DNA of 64,000 nt from positions 62,001 through 126,000 of the forward strand of contig QULU01000004.1 of NCBI GenBank assembly GCA_003481775.1, written 5' to 3'. A program made the position numbers and the translations under genes. Below, piece by piece: positions 1 through 8,706 of the stretch. This DNA comes from Clostridiaceae bacterium OM02-2AC (GTDB taxonomy: Bacteria; Bacillota_I; Bacilli_A; Erysipelotrichales; Erysipelotrichaceae). The stretch's first letter is position 1. The number at the start of each line of letters is the position of its first letter. The notes beneath the pieces are model-generated. The model was not told where the DNA came from, searched no databases, and saw only the letters and a list, made by a program, of their open reading frames with translations.

Positions 1-567
1 CTTTGCTACCCCCGTATCCTTTATGTATTTTTCCATCAATACATCACGATAGTTAAAATAATTCTGTGCTTCCTCTCTTGCACCAAGCGCGATTGCAATC
101 AGATTAACAGCTTCATCATATTCCGTCTGTGTTTCCGGATTCAACAGGATAACCTTCATTCCGGCATCCTCCAGCTTTCCGACATAGCTTTTCAAAGCAA
201 TCGGCAGAAAGGCCACATCCGCCCGTGTTTTGATGGCAGCCTCTACATTAAAGGACTTTTTATTTCCCATCGCCGGAAGCTCCAGAATTTCAGGAGCAGC
301 CTGCTTATAAATTTCACGCTGATCTGCTTTCATTTCCACACCGATCAGCTTGTCCTTCTGACCAAGACCAATCACCGTACTCGTTGCGATATAATAACCG
401 CTGATTGCTTTTTCTGCAGGCTTATCAAAATTTACCTTTCTGCCTGCCTGATCGGTAATGATGAATCCTTCACTTACTTTTTTTTCATCTTCCTTGTCTG
501 TATCCGTACACGCCATCAGAGACAGCGCCATTAAGGCAGACATGGCCGTCATTAAAAACCTCTTCAT
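1..567 (-). CDS. ABC transporter substrate-binding lipoprotein (partial)
   Basis: Reading from 567 down, the frame stays open to the window edge, so only about the first 189 residues are present. The N-terminus is a lipoprotein signal: MKRF, a hydrophobic stretch, then a lipobox ending L-M-A-C at about residue 19, followed by an acidic linker. The body (phrases such as FIITDQAGRKV, ISGYYIATSTVIGLGQKDKLIGV, PEILELPAMG) looks like a class III periplasmic-binding fold of the BtuF/FhuD type, used for siderophores, haem, cobalamin or metal. The Shine-Dalgarno GGGAGG lies inside the end of the upstream NTPase gene, so the two are coupled. The ligand cannot be told from the sequence. The rest of a transporter, if there is one, would lie beyond the edge. 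Confidence 0.8.
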   Translation of the reverse strand, partial: MKRFLMTAMSALMALSLMACTDTDKEDEKKVSEGFIITDQAGRKVNFDKPAEKAISGYYIATSTVIGLGQKDKLIGVEMKADQREIYKQAAPEILELPAMGNKKSFNVEAAIKTRADVAFLPIALKSYVGKLEDAGMKVILLNPETQTEYDEAVNLIAIALGAREEAQNYFNYRDVLMEKYIKDTGVAK

Positions 568-570
568 TTC

Positions 571-1074
571 TTAGCCTCCCATTGCTTTCAGAATGTATTT
601 TTTTACATCCGCATATGCCATCACATCCAGATCGAAGACGATCACATCTTTTCTGGCTGCTATATCATGAATATATTGTATATCATATTTCTTTAAAACA
701 CCAAGAATGTTTGGAAATTTATCGATACTATCCAGCAGTGTTTCCAGATATATGGTTTCCTTTTGTTCCAGATGGCCGATTTCATCCAGAATCAGGATAT
801 GCTCCTGCAGTTTGCGCGCCTGCTTTAACAGCTGTGTGCCAAAGCTGTTAAATACTCCCGGTATCACTTCGTTCCACGTTTCATGCTGTATCGAGAAGCG
901 CTGATCGTTGTGCTCCATAGCATGCAGCGCATGCAGATAAAAGCCGGCTCGGCGCTGTTCCTCATAAAAAGGGAGTGTCAGAAAGCCGCAGACAGACTTA
1001 TGACACTCCCGGATACATTCCTGAATGCAGGTCGATTTTCCAATCTGTTTCTGTCCAGTCAGGAAAATCTTCAT
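571..1074 (-). CDS. THEP1-type nucleoside-triphosphatase
   Basis: 167-residue P-loop protein. A Walker A motif, GQKQIGKST, lies at residues 7-15 and a Walker B with following Glu, ILILDEIG, at about 92-99; the pattern fits the small NTPase_1/THEP1 family, which hydrolyses nucleoside triphosphates in vitro and whose physiological role is poorly known. It sits 1 bp after the permease stop, and its own end carries the Shine-Dalgarno of the next gene, so permease, NTPase and binding lipoprotein form one riboswitch-led transcription unit. Relatives are known beside purine and molybdenum-hydroxylase genes; a role in purine catabolism or in energising uptake here is inference from context only. Confidence 0.8.
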   Translation of the reverse strand: MKIFLTGQKQIGKSTCIQECIRECHKSVCGFLTLPFYEEQRRAGFYLHALHAMEHNDQRFSIQHETWNEVIPGVFNSFGTQLLKQARKLQEHILILDEIGHLEQKETIYLETLLDSIDKFPNILGVLKKYDIQYIHDIAARKDVIVFDLDVMAYADVKKYILKAMGG

Positions 1075-1075
1075 G

Positions 1076-2386
1076 CTATTCCTCTTCGCTCTTTTTCTTC
1101 GGCAGAATCAGATTCAATACCGTAGCAATCACAAAGGTCATGATGATACCGTTCTGTGCAAAGATGTTTCCAACCCAGGAAGGAAGCTGTGCAAGAACAG
1201 CAGGTACATTTCCGATTCCCACACCCAAACCGATGGCCAGAGCAACGATCAGACCGTTACGCTCATCCAGCGGTTCTCTTGTTAAAGACTGGATTCCACT
1301 GACCAGAATCATGGCGAACATGATGACAGCGGCACCACCTAAAACAGACTGCGGCATAACGGAGAATAAAGCACTCAGCTTCGGACAGAATCCGCACAGA
1401 ATCAGGAATACAGCACCTGTCATAATAACAAAGCGGTTAACGACCTTTGTTACAGCGACAAGACCGACATTCTGTGAAAAGGATGTGTTTGGCAGTACGC
1501 CGAAGATAGCTCCCAGAATAGAGCCAAGACCATCCGCCATGACACCGCCCTGCAGCTCTTTGTCTGTGGCTTCCCGATTCAACCCGCCGTTTGCGACACC
1601 GGAAACATCTCCAATCGTTTCCACAGTCGTTGCGATGAACATGATTCCCATCGCAATGATTGCCTGAGAATTAAATTCAAAGGCTACCGGCATAAAGGCC
1701 GGAAGTGCAAACCAGCTGGCAGAGGACACCTGTGTAAAGTCCACCATGCCGAGTACGATTGCCAGAAGATAGCCTGCTACGATACCAATCAGTATGGAGG
1801 CATTGTTAATGGCACCCTTAAACTGCTTGGCAATCAGTATGACGATGATAACGAAGGTTCCTACCAGCAGATGATTGGTGCTTCCAAAATCTGCAGCGCC
1901 GTTTCCTCCTCCGAAGTAGTTGATTCCTACCGGCAGCAGGGAAAGTCCGATAGAAATGATGACCAGACTGGTAACAACCGGTGGAAACAGCTTACGCAGC
2001 GGCTTGATAAAATACCCCATAACCATTTCAAAAATACCGCCGATGAAGCTTGCCCCCATCAAAGCACCGTACCCAAACGCTGCTCCGATGGCCTTTGCTG
2101 TGCCGATAAAGCCGGAGCTGGTTCCCATTACGATTGGCAATCCGCTTCCGATTTTCCAAAACGGATATAGCTGGAACAGCGTTGCTATACCTGCAACAAA
2201 CATTGCATTCTGAATCAGTGTCATTTTTAATACACCGCTCATTTCCAGCATGCCACAGACGATGATCAGCGGAGATACATTCCCCAGAAACATCGCAAGA
2301 ATATGCTGAATCCCAAGTGGCAGCGCTTTTTTCAGCGGTACCGTTCCATCCAGTTCATAGATGGAGTCTTTCTTTTTCTCTTCCAT
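1076..2386 (-). CDS. NCS2-family nucleobase (xanthine/uracil-type) permease
   Basis: A 436-residue polytopic membrane protein of the nucleobase:cation symporter-2 family. Recognisable features are the N-terminal PLGIQHILAMFLGN stretch, the GTSSGFIGTAKAIG loop, the signature around ATTVETIGDVSGVANGG and PNTSFSQNVGLV near residues 310-320. The open frame begins at 2446, but that segment encodes the riboswitch terminator; the ATG at 2386 has a clean Shine-Dalgarno (GAAGGAG, 5 nt away) and starts MEEKKKDS, so I take it as the start. Control by a guanine-class aptamer just upstream points to a purine base (xanthine, hypoxanthine or guanine) rather than uracil as substrate. First gene of the operon with the NTPase and lipoprotein. 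Confidence 0.9.
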   Translation of the reverse strand: MEEKKKDSIYELDGTVPLKKALPLGIQHILAMFLGNVSPLIIVCGMLEMSGVLKMTLIQNAMFVAGIATLFQLYPFWKIGSGLPIVMGTSSGFIGTAKAIGAAFGYGALMGASFIGGIFEMVMGYFIKPLRKLFPPVVTSLVIISIGLSLLPVGINYFGGGNGAADFGSTNHLLVGTFVIIVILIAKQFKGAINNASILIGIVAGYLLAIVLGMVDFTQVSSASWFALPAFMPVAFEFNSQAIIAMGIMFIATTVETIGDVSGVANGGLNREATDKELQGGVMADGLGSILGAIFGVLPNTSFSQNVGLVAVTKVVNRFVIMTGAVFLILCGFCPKLSALFSVMPQSVLGGAAVIMFAMILVSGIQSLTREPLDERNGLIVALAIGLGVGIGNVPAVLAQLPSWVGNIFAQNGIIMTFVIATVLNLILPKKKSEEE

Positions 2387-2403
2387 TACGTTCTCCTTCA
2401 ATG

Positions 2404-2433
2404 AAAAAAGTTCCCGTCGATTATGCGGGAACC
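2404..2433 (-). terminator. Riboswitch-controlled intrinsic terminator
   Basis: On the minus strand GTTCCCG, a 9-nt loop and CGGGAAC are followed by six U, 17 nt before the permease start codon. The 5' arm region GATTGGTTCC can instead pair over 10 bp (two G-U) with GGAACTGATC, which includes the 3' side of the aptamer P1 stem. Ligand-bound aptamer would free the terminator; unbound RNA would form the antiterminator. This makes it an OFF switch. Confidence 0.85.
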
Positions 2434-2464
2434 AATCTTTTATCATAGATATAATAAAATGATC

Positions 2465-2537
2465 AGTTCCGTAGTCCCAGAGGTATCGGTCTGGGGTAGA
2501 GACATTCGCACCATACCACGCGAATTATACGAAACGT
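2465..2537 (-). promoter_or_regulatory. Guanine-class purine riboswitch aptamer
   Basis: The minus strand shows the purine-riboswitch core in order: P1 TTTCG, J1/2 TATAAT, P2 hairpin with the GTATGG loop, J2/3 TCTCTACC, P3 CCCAG/CTGGG with the CCGATA-type loop, then J3/1 GACTA and P1 CGGAA. The specificity base of J3/1 is C (GAC-TA), which in this family selects guanine or hypoxanthine; adenine aptamers have U. It precedes the nucleobase permease. Confidence 0.9.
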
Positions 2538-3036
2538 AAAGATTTTAACATATATTGTATTATTTTTCTACATAAATAAACACTTTACCTTTCAGCTTTT
2601 AAAAATTATGACAACGATTCATCAAAATACAAAACTCATTGCGTCCATGCTGCTTGATCCAACAGCTATTGTCATAATAAATAAGACGAAGCAGTGCTGC
2701 TAAAGCAAACTTTTCACATGTACGATTGTTTTCATTTACTGTACCTCATAGAATATCGCATGAAAATATTGACACATCCTGTTACCGCACAGATTGAGCG
2801 GCATATATCCGGTATTGCTTTTATCATAATTCCACCGCAGACAGATTGCGTATTTTGTTTTTCCGATTGGAGCAACACGCCATGCCTATTCAGAGCATCG
2901 GATATAATAACCACACTCCTAATATATACAATCTTTATCATTCTAGCTTTGAACTATATGTAAACAGTCATAAAACAAACATACATGTTAAAATATAACT
3001 ATAAGATATAGAGAGAATGAAAAGAGAGGTGAAGCA
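2538..3036. other. Intergenic region between divergent operons
   Basis: About 500 bp separate the riboswitch from the DUF1538 gene. An open frame at 2694-2963 has no Shine-Dalgarno and no recognisable content. A TGTTAAAAT element near 2986-2994 could be an extended -10 for the plus-strand operon, and AGAGAGGTG at about 3022-3031 is its ribosome binding site. I see nothing else. Confidence 0.4.
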
Positions 3037-4554
3037 ATGACAAAATTAAAGGAAAAAATTAAAGAGGCCTTATCCTCCGTATTACCGATTACCTGTATTG
3101 TATTTTTACTGAGTATTACCGTTACCCCGATGCCGGTGGGAACCATGCTTCTGTTTGCCTGTGGTGCCGTGATGCTGATTATCGGCATGGGACTATTTTC
3201 CCTGGGTGCGGATATGTCCATGATGCTTATGGGAGAGGGCATCGGCACCATGCTCAGCACGTCCAAAAAGCGATGTCTGATGGTATGTATCACCTTTGTT
3301 ATCGGCTTTATCATAACGATTGCAGAGCCTGATCTCACGGTGCTTGCACATCAGGTTCCCGGCATACCGGACAACACGTTAATCTGGACAGTTGCCGCCG
3401 GTGTCGGCTTCTTTCTGGTCATGGCACTGCTGAGGATTCTGTTTCACTGGAATCTGAAATATCTGCTTATGCTGTTTTATGCACTGGTCTTTATCCTCGC
3501 CTACTTCTCATTGGATACCTTCATGGCAGTTGCCTTCGATAGTGGTGGAGTTACAACCGGACCGATTACCGTCCCCTTTCTCATGGCGCTGGGAATCGGT
3601 ATGGCCGCTATCACACAGAAGCATGCAGAAGAGGAAAGCTTTGGTATCGTGGCACTGTGCAGCATCGGTCCGATTCTGGCAGTTCTGCTGCTGGGTATTC
3701 TGTATGAGCCACAGGGCGCAACCTATACACCGTTTGAAATGGCGTATGTGGAAACAAGCAGGGATGTCATTCATATTTTTCTGATTGAGCTGCCGCATTT
3801 CACATGGGAGGTGAGCAAGGCGCTGCTTCCTATTCTGTGCTTCTTTCTCTTATTTCAGCTTATCAGCAGCTATTTCAATAAGCGCGCCATCATTAAAATT
3901 CTCATTGGCTCTCTGTATACCTTTCTCGGTCTTATTCTGTTTCTATGCGGCGTCAATGTCGGGTTCATGCCTGCCGGTTATTTCATAGGAACGCAAATTG
4001 CAGCATTATCCTATAATTGGATGTTGATTCCCATCGGTGTACTGATTGGCTTCTTCATCGTAAAGGCAGAGCCGGCTGTGCATGTGCTTACCCGTCAGGT
4101 AGAGGAGATTTCATCGGGAACCATATCGACTAAGGCCATGCTGTATTCTCTTTCAATCGGTGTTGGCATTTCACTGGGAATCGCGATGCTTCGTATACTG
4201 ACCGGCATCAGCATTATGGTATTTCTGATACCGGGGTATCTTATAGCGATGTTACTCAGCTTCCTTGTACCTAGCGTATTTACGGGTATCGCCTTTGATT
4301 CCGGTGGGGTTGCCAGCGGTCCGATGACAGCGACCTTCCTGCTTCCATTTGCCATGGGTGCCTGTGAACAGCTTGGCGGAAATGTCCTGCTGGATGCATT
4401 TGGAATCGTTGCAATGGTGGCGATGACACCGCTTCTGACCATTCAGATTCTTGGTCTGGTTATGACAAGGCAAAAAAAGACTGCTGCTGAAGAGCTGCAG
4501 GAGGATAGTATTATGGAATTTGAGGAGGTCGCAAATGAGCGGACAGAAAGTTAA
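3037..4554 (+). CDS. DUF1538 family integral membrane protein
   Basis: A 505-residue polytopic membrane protein with two similar halves. The first half carries FIITIAEPDLTVLAHQV (about residues 90-106) and VAFDSGGVTTGPITVPF; the second carries FFIVKAEPAVHVLTRQV and IAFDSGGVASGPMTATF. The AEP...L..QV and FDSGGV..GP.T pairs show internal duplication, typical of DUF1538 (an uncharacterised family often predicted to be a transporter). The Asp and Ser in the re-entrant-looking FDSGG loops are the obvious candidates for substrate or ion binding. Shine-Dalgarno AGAGGTG precedes the ATG. The PII-like gene overlaps its 3' end by 20 bp, so the two are coupled, suggesting that a PII-like subunit senses or controls this transporter. 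Confidence 0.85.
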   Translation: MTKLKEKIKEALSSVLPITCIVFLLSITVTPMPVGTMLLFACGAVMLIIGMGLFSLGADMSMMLMGEGIGTMLSTSKKRCLMVCITFVIGFIITIAEPDLTVLAHQVPGIPDNTLIWTVAAGVGFFLVMALLRILFHWNLKYLLMLFYALVFILAYFSLDTFMAVAFDSGGVTTGPITVPFLMALGIGMAAITQKHAEEESFGIVALCSIGPILAVLLLGILYEPQGATYTPFEMAYVETSRDVIHIFLIELPHFTWEVSKALLPILCFFLLFQLISSYFNKRAIIKILIGSLYTFLGLILFLCGVNVGFMPAGYFIGTQIAALSYNWMLIPIGVLIGFFIVKAEPAVHVLTRQVEEISSGTISTKAMLYSLSIGVGISLGIAMLRILTGISIMVFLIPGYLIAMLLSFLVPSVFTGIAFDSGGVASGPMTATFLLPFAMGACEQLGGNVLLDAFGIVAMVAMTPLLTIQILGLVMTRQKKTAAEELQEDSIMEFEEVANERTES

Positions 4555-5197
4555 GTGTCTGGTGATCATTATCAACCGGGACAAGGGAGAACAGGTCGCA
4601 GAGCTATGCAGATCCTATCAGCTGTATTTCACCTATGGCATTCTCGCACTGGGAACAGCAGGCTCTGATCTTCTGGATTATCTGGGTATCGGTGAAACCG
4701 ATAAGGAGCTGTTATTCTGCTGCCTTCCTGCACAACTGGAGCAGGAGGTCATGCATCGGATAGCGACAGAAACACAAATTAGAAAAATGGGGCACGGGAT
4801 CATGTTTACCATGCCGCTAAGTGGAATCAGCAGCCTGTTTCAACGCAACATTTTATGTGGAAGAAGTTATGAGGAGGAAGAGATGGAACAGAAGGTACGC
4901 AAATATGAGCTTGTTGTTGCAGTTGTAGAGCACGGCTGGCGCGATCAGGTTATGGAAGCCGCAAAAAAAGCAGATGCCACCGGTGGTACGGTTCTACACG
5001 CCCGTTCCCTGCATGAGGATGACGCTACCTCCTTTCTCGGTATCAAACTGCAGGGAGAAAAGGATATCGTTGTAATCTTATCTGCTTATGAGAAGTACAA
5101 ACAGATCATGCATGCAATCAATACGGCTGCAGGCTTTCAAACCGAAGCCAGAGGCCTGATCTTCTCTATGCCGGTAGATGAATTCATTGGGATGTAG
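4535..5197 (+). CDS. PII-like (GlnB-fold) protein partner of DUF1538
   Basis: 220 residues. The longest frame opens at a TTG (4520), but GAGGAGG at 4522-4528 fixes the ATG at 4535 (MSGQKVKCLVII). Two tandem nitrogen-regulatory PII-like units are visible: the first runs from KCLVIIINRDKGEQVAELC to GHGIMFTMPLSGISSL, the second from ELVVAVVEHGWRDQVMEAAKKADATGGTVLHARS to ARGLIFSMPVDEF. The shared strand-turn pattern (VV..G..DQV...A...GATGGTV.H.R, then GLIFSMPV) matches GlnB-fold repeats. Classic PII T-loop tyrosine and GlnK sequence are not evident, so it is PII-like. It overlaps the DUF1538 gene by 20 bp and probably works with that membrane protein; the ligand is unknown. Confidence 0.75.
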   Translation: MSGQKVKCLVIIINRDKGEQVAELCRSYQLYFTYGILALGTAGSDLLDYLGIGETDKELLFCCLPAQLEQEVMHRIATETQIRKMGHGIMFTMPLSGISSLFQRNILCGRSYEEEEMEQKVRKYELVVAVVEHGWRDQVMEAAKKADATGGTVLHARSLHEDDATSFLGIKLQGEKDIVVILSAYEKYKQIMHAINTAAGFQTEARGLIFSMPVDEFIGM

Positions 5198-5263
5198 ACA
5201 GAAAAACAGGAGCTTCCGCTCATGCCTTTCTGTAAATGCACACATGTTACATCATAAGAACTG

Positions 5264-5296
5264 AAAAAAGGATCAATCAAAGTTGACCCTTTTTTA
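5264..5296 (+). terminator. Bidirectional intrinsic terminator
   Basis: AAAAAAGG-TCAA, a short loop and TTGA-CCTTTTTT form a hairpin with a U-run on either strand. It lies between the convergent PII-like gene (ends 5197) and the PepSY gene (ends 5362). Confidence 0.75.
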
Positions 5297-5361
5297 TCTT
5301 GCCACAACGTAAGGCGGATGCGGATGTCATGGCTTTATTTTCTTCACGCATTTGCTTGCTG

Positions 5362-6423
5362 CTAGTCGTGATCCGTGTCCTTATCCCATTCCAGAATCGT
5401 TCCCTTGTATGCGTCAATCGAATAATCATATTCTGTGGAGCCTTTGCGAAATTCAATCTCATATACCGACGCACCGTCATCGTTTTCCAGCTTCGCTTTG
5501 GTAAAGGTTACACTGCCCGCCTGGAAACCTGCATGCGAGAGGGCTATGCTTTTCGCACGATCCACACCGATATAGGAAGCGGATGGCTTTGACTGCTCCT
5601 GACTCTGAATTTCCAGTCGTTCAGATTTCCGTTCTCTGACAGCACCGCTTTCTGCATCAAGCTCATAATCATACTCCATTGTGGCAGTCACAAATTCAAT
5701 CTCATATACCTGCTTTCCATTTTCATAATCCAGCTTCGTCTTTGTGAAGGTCGCATCCCCTGCCTTCACTCCGGCATCCTGCAGTGCCCTGCTTCGGGCA
5801 TCCGCTTTACTGATCAGCAATGGTGAGGCTGTTGATTTATCCTTATCGCTTTTTGTTTCGCTGCTGGTAGACGCATTTGTTTCCATGTCCTTTTCCAGAA
5901 TCGTACCATCCTTTGCGAGCAGCTTATAGGCATATGTTTTCTGTGCCGTTTTAAATTTCAGCTCATATATCTCCTGTGCATCCTCCTTTTTTAAGGAAGC
6001 CTTGACAAAGGTTCCATCGCCTTCCTTCAGCCCTGCATTTTTCAGCATCTGTTTTTTTGCTTCCTCCAGAGAAAGTGTGGAGACGGCTGTCAAGGATGCC
6101 TGCTTCTTTGCTTCCACATCCCGATCCAGGATATGTCCGTCCTTTGCTGCAATCGTATATTCGTAGGCATGCTCATCCGTATGAAATTTCACCTCATATA
6201 CGCTTCGACCGTCTTCCTTTTCCAAAGCCGCCTTTTCAAACTGCGCCGCTGCTACCTTCACACCGGCATCCTGCAATGCGATTTCCTTCGCCTTATCCGC
6301 ATTGATACGGCTGTCTGCTTCCATCGCGTTTGTTATTATGACACCACCGCCTGCTAAAACAGAGATACCGCCGATTGCAAGGAATGCCTTCATAGATGTG
6401 GAAAGCTGTTGTATTTTTTTCAT
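5362..6423 (-). CDS. Membrane-anchored protein with four PepSY repeats
   Basis: 353 residues. A short basic N-terminus and one hydrophobic segment (AFLAIGGISVLAGGGVIITN, about residues 13-32) anchor or export it; the rest is four PepSY-like repeats of roughly 75 residues. Each starts with a helix such as DKAKEIALQDAGVK, EEAKKQMLKNAGLK, ADARSRALQDAGVK or DRAKSIALSHAGFQ, followed by F.KA.L...DG..VYEVEF and a YDY.IDA..G.IL strand. The third and fourth are separated from the second by a Ser/Thr/Lys-rich linker. PepSY domains are thought to bind or restrain extracellular proteases or ligands. It lies 76 bp after the histidine kinase, in the same direction; TG-n-TATACT at about 6458 could give it its own promoter. 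Confidence 0.85.
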   Translation of the reverse strand: MKKIQQLSTSMKAFLAIGGISVLAGGGVIITNAMEADSRINADKAKEIALQDAGVKVAAAQFEKAALEKEDGRSVYEVKFHTDEHAYEYTIAAKDGHILDRDVEAKKQASLTAVSTLSLEEAKKQMLKNAGLKEGDGTFVKASLKKEDAQEIYELKFKTAQKTYAYKLLAKDGTILEKDMETNASTSSETKSDKDKSTASPLLISKADARSRALQDAGVKAGDATFTKTKLDYENGKQVYEIEFVTATMEYDYELDAESGAVRERKSERLEIQSQEQSKPSASYIGVDRAKSIALSHAGFQAGSVTFTKAKLENDDGASVYEIEFRKGSTEYDYSIDAYKGTILEWDKDTDHD

Positions 6424-6498
6424 CCTCTCATTCCCTCCTTAATTTCCTTTACACCTGTAGTATACCAGAGAAAGATTAAAGCAATATGAGAATACATT

Positions 6499-7905
6499 TT
6501 ATTTCAGCGGGATACAGAAGGTGAAGCAGGAGCCCTTTCCCTGCACACTTTCCACCTTCATACAGCCATGATGCAGCTGTGCTATCTCCTGTACCATGGC
6601 CAATCCCAGACCACTTCCCTGCTTACTGCGGGAAGCATCTGCCTGATAAAACCGCTGCCATATATGGGCAAGCTGCTCTTGGGCAATTCCCCTGCCATCA
6701 TCAGCAACCGACAGTCTGACCTCCGTCTGTGTTTGCTTCAGCTCAACCTGAATATGTCCGTGTTCTTTTCCATAGCGATACGCATTGGTAATCAAATTGA
6801 CAAGCAGACGCTGCAGCAGCTCCTTGTTCCCTACAATCGTCACACCCTCTTCCAGCTGCCAGCTCAGCTCGATGTTCTTCTCACGGATCAAGCGAAGATC
6901 CTCACAAACGGATGCACATAAGCTGCTGTAATCAAGCTGCATCATGCGGATGCTCTCCCTTCTTTGCTCCATGCGCGTCATCATCAGCATATCATTGATA
7001 AGAACAGACATTTTCTTTCCCTGCCTTTGAATCAAACGCAGCGCATCTGCATAGGCATCCTTGTCCTGCTCCTCCTCCAGTGACAGCTCGCATTGTGAAA
7101 GAATCACAGCTACCGGTGTACGAAGCTCATGGGACATATCACTGGTGAATTGCTTTTCCGCCTGAAAGGATGCCTCCAGCCGGTCCATCATTCCATTGAA
7201 GGTATCTGCCAGCTGATGCAACTCATCCTGCCCCTTTTTCAGTTCAATCCGCTTCTTTAAATCCTGCCCCTGCTGAATTCCGGAGGCTGCCTGTATCATT
7301 TGTTGAATTGGACGCAGAAACCGTCCTGCCAGAAAATATCCGCCGAAAAGTGCCAGCAGAATCAGCAGAGGAATCAGCCACATGGAAAGGATAACGATTG
7401 CATCCATCCAGCGTGCCCCCTGACTGCGGGAAACTATACCACGCAGCCAAAGGTCCTCCATGCCCTCGCCCTTTAATGAGCGATCGTACACATAATAGGT
7501 TGTTCCCTTATAGCGAAGCGTCTGCAGCTTATGATCGGCAAAGGCCACATCTCCGGTTGCCTGTGCAATCGGATTTTCTCCATACAGCAGCTCATAATCT
7601 TCCTTATATAGCGTTGTATATATACCATTCATCTGATCCAGATAATCATCATCAATTTCAAGATATCCGTTTTTATACCGTATGTAAATATCTCGGTCGC
7701 CATCCGGATTGGCATCCTCCTTATTACTGTAATACTCGACCTCATCCACATTATCGCTGACCATTTCCACCAGAGAATCCTTGATGTTTTTCTGTACGAC
7801 ATTATCACTGATCATCCATACACAGCCCAGTGTCAGGGCAGCCAGCGCACTCATGGCAAGCGCAAACCACAATGTGATTTTCGCACGAATGCTCAGCCCC
7901 CTCAT
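6499..7905 (-). CDS. Sensor histidine kinase (HAMP, HisKA, HATPase)
   Basis: 468-residue classic two-component kinase. Two membrane helices (about residues 10-33 and 168-192) bracket an extracellular sensor of about 135 residues rich in Asp and Tyr. A HAMP linker follows, then the H-box TSDMSHELRTPVAV with the phospho-accepting His near residue 260, the N-box LLVNLITNAYRYG, the G1 box VADDGRGIA and the G2 box GSGLGLAMVQEIA. Its ATG overlaps the response-regulator stop (ATGA), so both are translated together. The PepSY-repeat protein follows it and may be its target or an accessory sensor. The signal is unknown. Confidence 0.93.
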   Translation of the reverse strand: MRGLSIRAKITLWFALAMSALAALTLGCVWMISDNVVQKNIKDSLVEMVSDNVDEVEYYSNKEDANPDGDRDIYIRYKNGYLEIDDDYLDQMNGIYTTLYKEDYELLYGENPIAQATGDVAFADHKLQTLRYKGTTYYVYDRSLKGEGMEDLWLRGIVSRSQGARWMDAIVILSMWLIPLLILLALFGGYFLAGRFLRPIQQMIQAASGIQQGQDLKKRIELKKGQDELHQLADTFNGMMDRLEASFQAEKQFTSDMSHELRTPVAVILSQCELSLEEEQDKDAYADALRLIQRQGKKMSVLINDMLMMTRMEQRRESIRMMQLDYSSLCASVCEDLRLIREKNIELSWQLEEGVTIVGNKELLQRLLVNLITNAYRYGKEHGHIQVELKQTQTEVRLSVADDGRGIAQEQLAHIWQRFYQADASRSKQGSGLGLAMVQEIAQLHHGCMKVESVQGKGSCFTFCIPLK

Positions 7906-8576
7906 GAAGGCTCCTTTACGACATAACCGCTCCCGCGCACCGTATGAATCAGCTTGCAGGAGGATGCGCCATCAATCTTTTTTCGCAGATAGCTGATATA
8001 TACATCCACCAGATTGGTGCCTCCCGCATAATCGAAATCCCAGATATGCTCCTCAATTTTTTCTCTGGATAGCACGATATTTTTATTCAGCAGCATATAT
8101 TCCAGCAGGGCATATTCCTTTGCGGAAAGGAGTATCAACTTGTTTGCTCTTTTCACCGTACGGGTAGCCGTATCCAGAGTTAAATCACCAGCCTGAAGAA
8201 GGGTAGTCGAACTTCCCTTAGCCAGACGGATCATCGTTCGGATTCTGGCCATCAGTTCAGCAAAGGAAAACGGCTTGATCAAATAATCATTCGCTCCGCT
8301 GTCCAGCCCCAGAACACGGTCTTCTATGGAATCCCGCGCACTCAGAAATAACACAGGTGTCATTTTTCCTTCAGATCGCAGCTGCTTCAATACCGCATAG
8401 CCATCCACCCTCGGCATCATGATGTCAAGTATGACAGCATCATAATCCATAACAGCCAGATATTCCAGAGCCTGTGCTCCATCGTAGCAGGCATCCACCG
8501 TATAGCCTTCCTTTCTGAGCTTTTGACATATGATATCATTCAAATCCTGTTCATCCTCCGCAAATAATAATCTCAT
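7902..8576 (-). CDS. OmpR/PhoB-family response regulator
   Basis: 224 residues when started at 8576, where GGAAGGAGG sits 7 nt before ATG; the open frame extends upstream to 8612 but without a ribosome binding site. The receiver domain begins MRLLFAEDEQDLNDI with acidic-pocket residues, phospho-acceptor Asp in YDAVILDIMMP (about residue 51), Ser/Thr in VLFLSARD and Lys in YLIKPFSF. The C-terminal winged helix shows the OmpR pattern: LSAKEYALLEYMLLN, SREKIEEHIWDFD, VDVYISYLRKKID, IHTVRGSGYVV. It precedes and overlaps its kinase gene. Confidence 0.94.
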   Translation of the reverse strand: MRLLFAEDEQDLNDIICQKLRKEGYTVDACYDGAQALEYLAVMDYDAVILDIMMPRVDGYAVLKQLRSEGKMTPVLFLSARDSIEDRVLGLDSGANDYLIKPFSFAELMARIRTMIRLAKGSSTTLLQAGDLTLDTATRTVKRANKLILLSAKEYALLEYMLLNKNIVLSREKIEEHIWDFDYAGGTNLVDVYISYLRKKIDGASSCKLIHTVRGSGYVVKEPS

Positions 8577-8706
8577 TTCAACGCCTCCTTCCTTCTGCTT
8601 CCATAGTATCATACAAACATGAAGGCAGCATGAGAAAACCCTTTGTTTTTATTTATTATGCACCATTCTTTACAACCTTTCCAACGAAATGATTCCGGCA
8701 CAGACG

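Noticed and set aside
975..1667. A 230-residue plus-strand frame
   Set aside because: It is antisense to the nucleobase permease and the NTPase, lacks a ribosome binding site and has a Thr/Pro/Met-rich composition typical of a shadow frame.
2386..2446. Upstream in-frame extension of the permease
   Set aside because: It runs through the riboswitch terminator hairpin; the ATG at 2386 has the Shine-Dalgarno.
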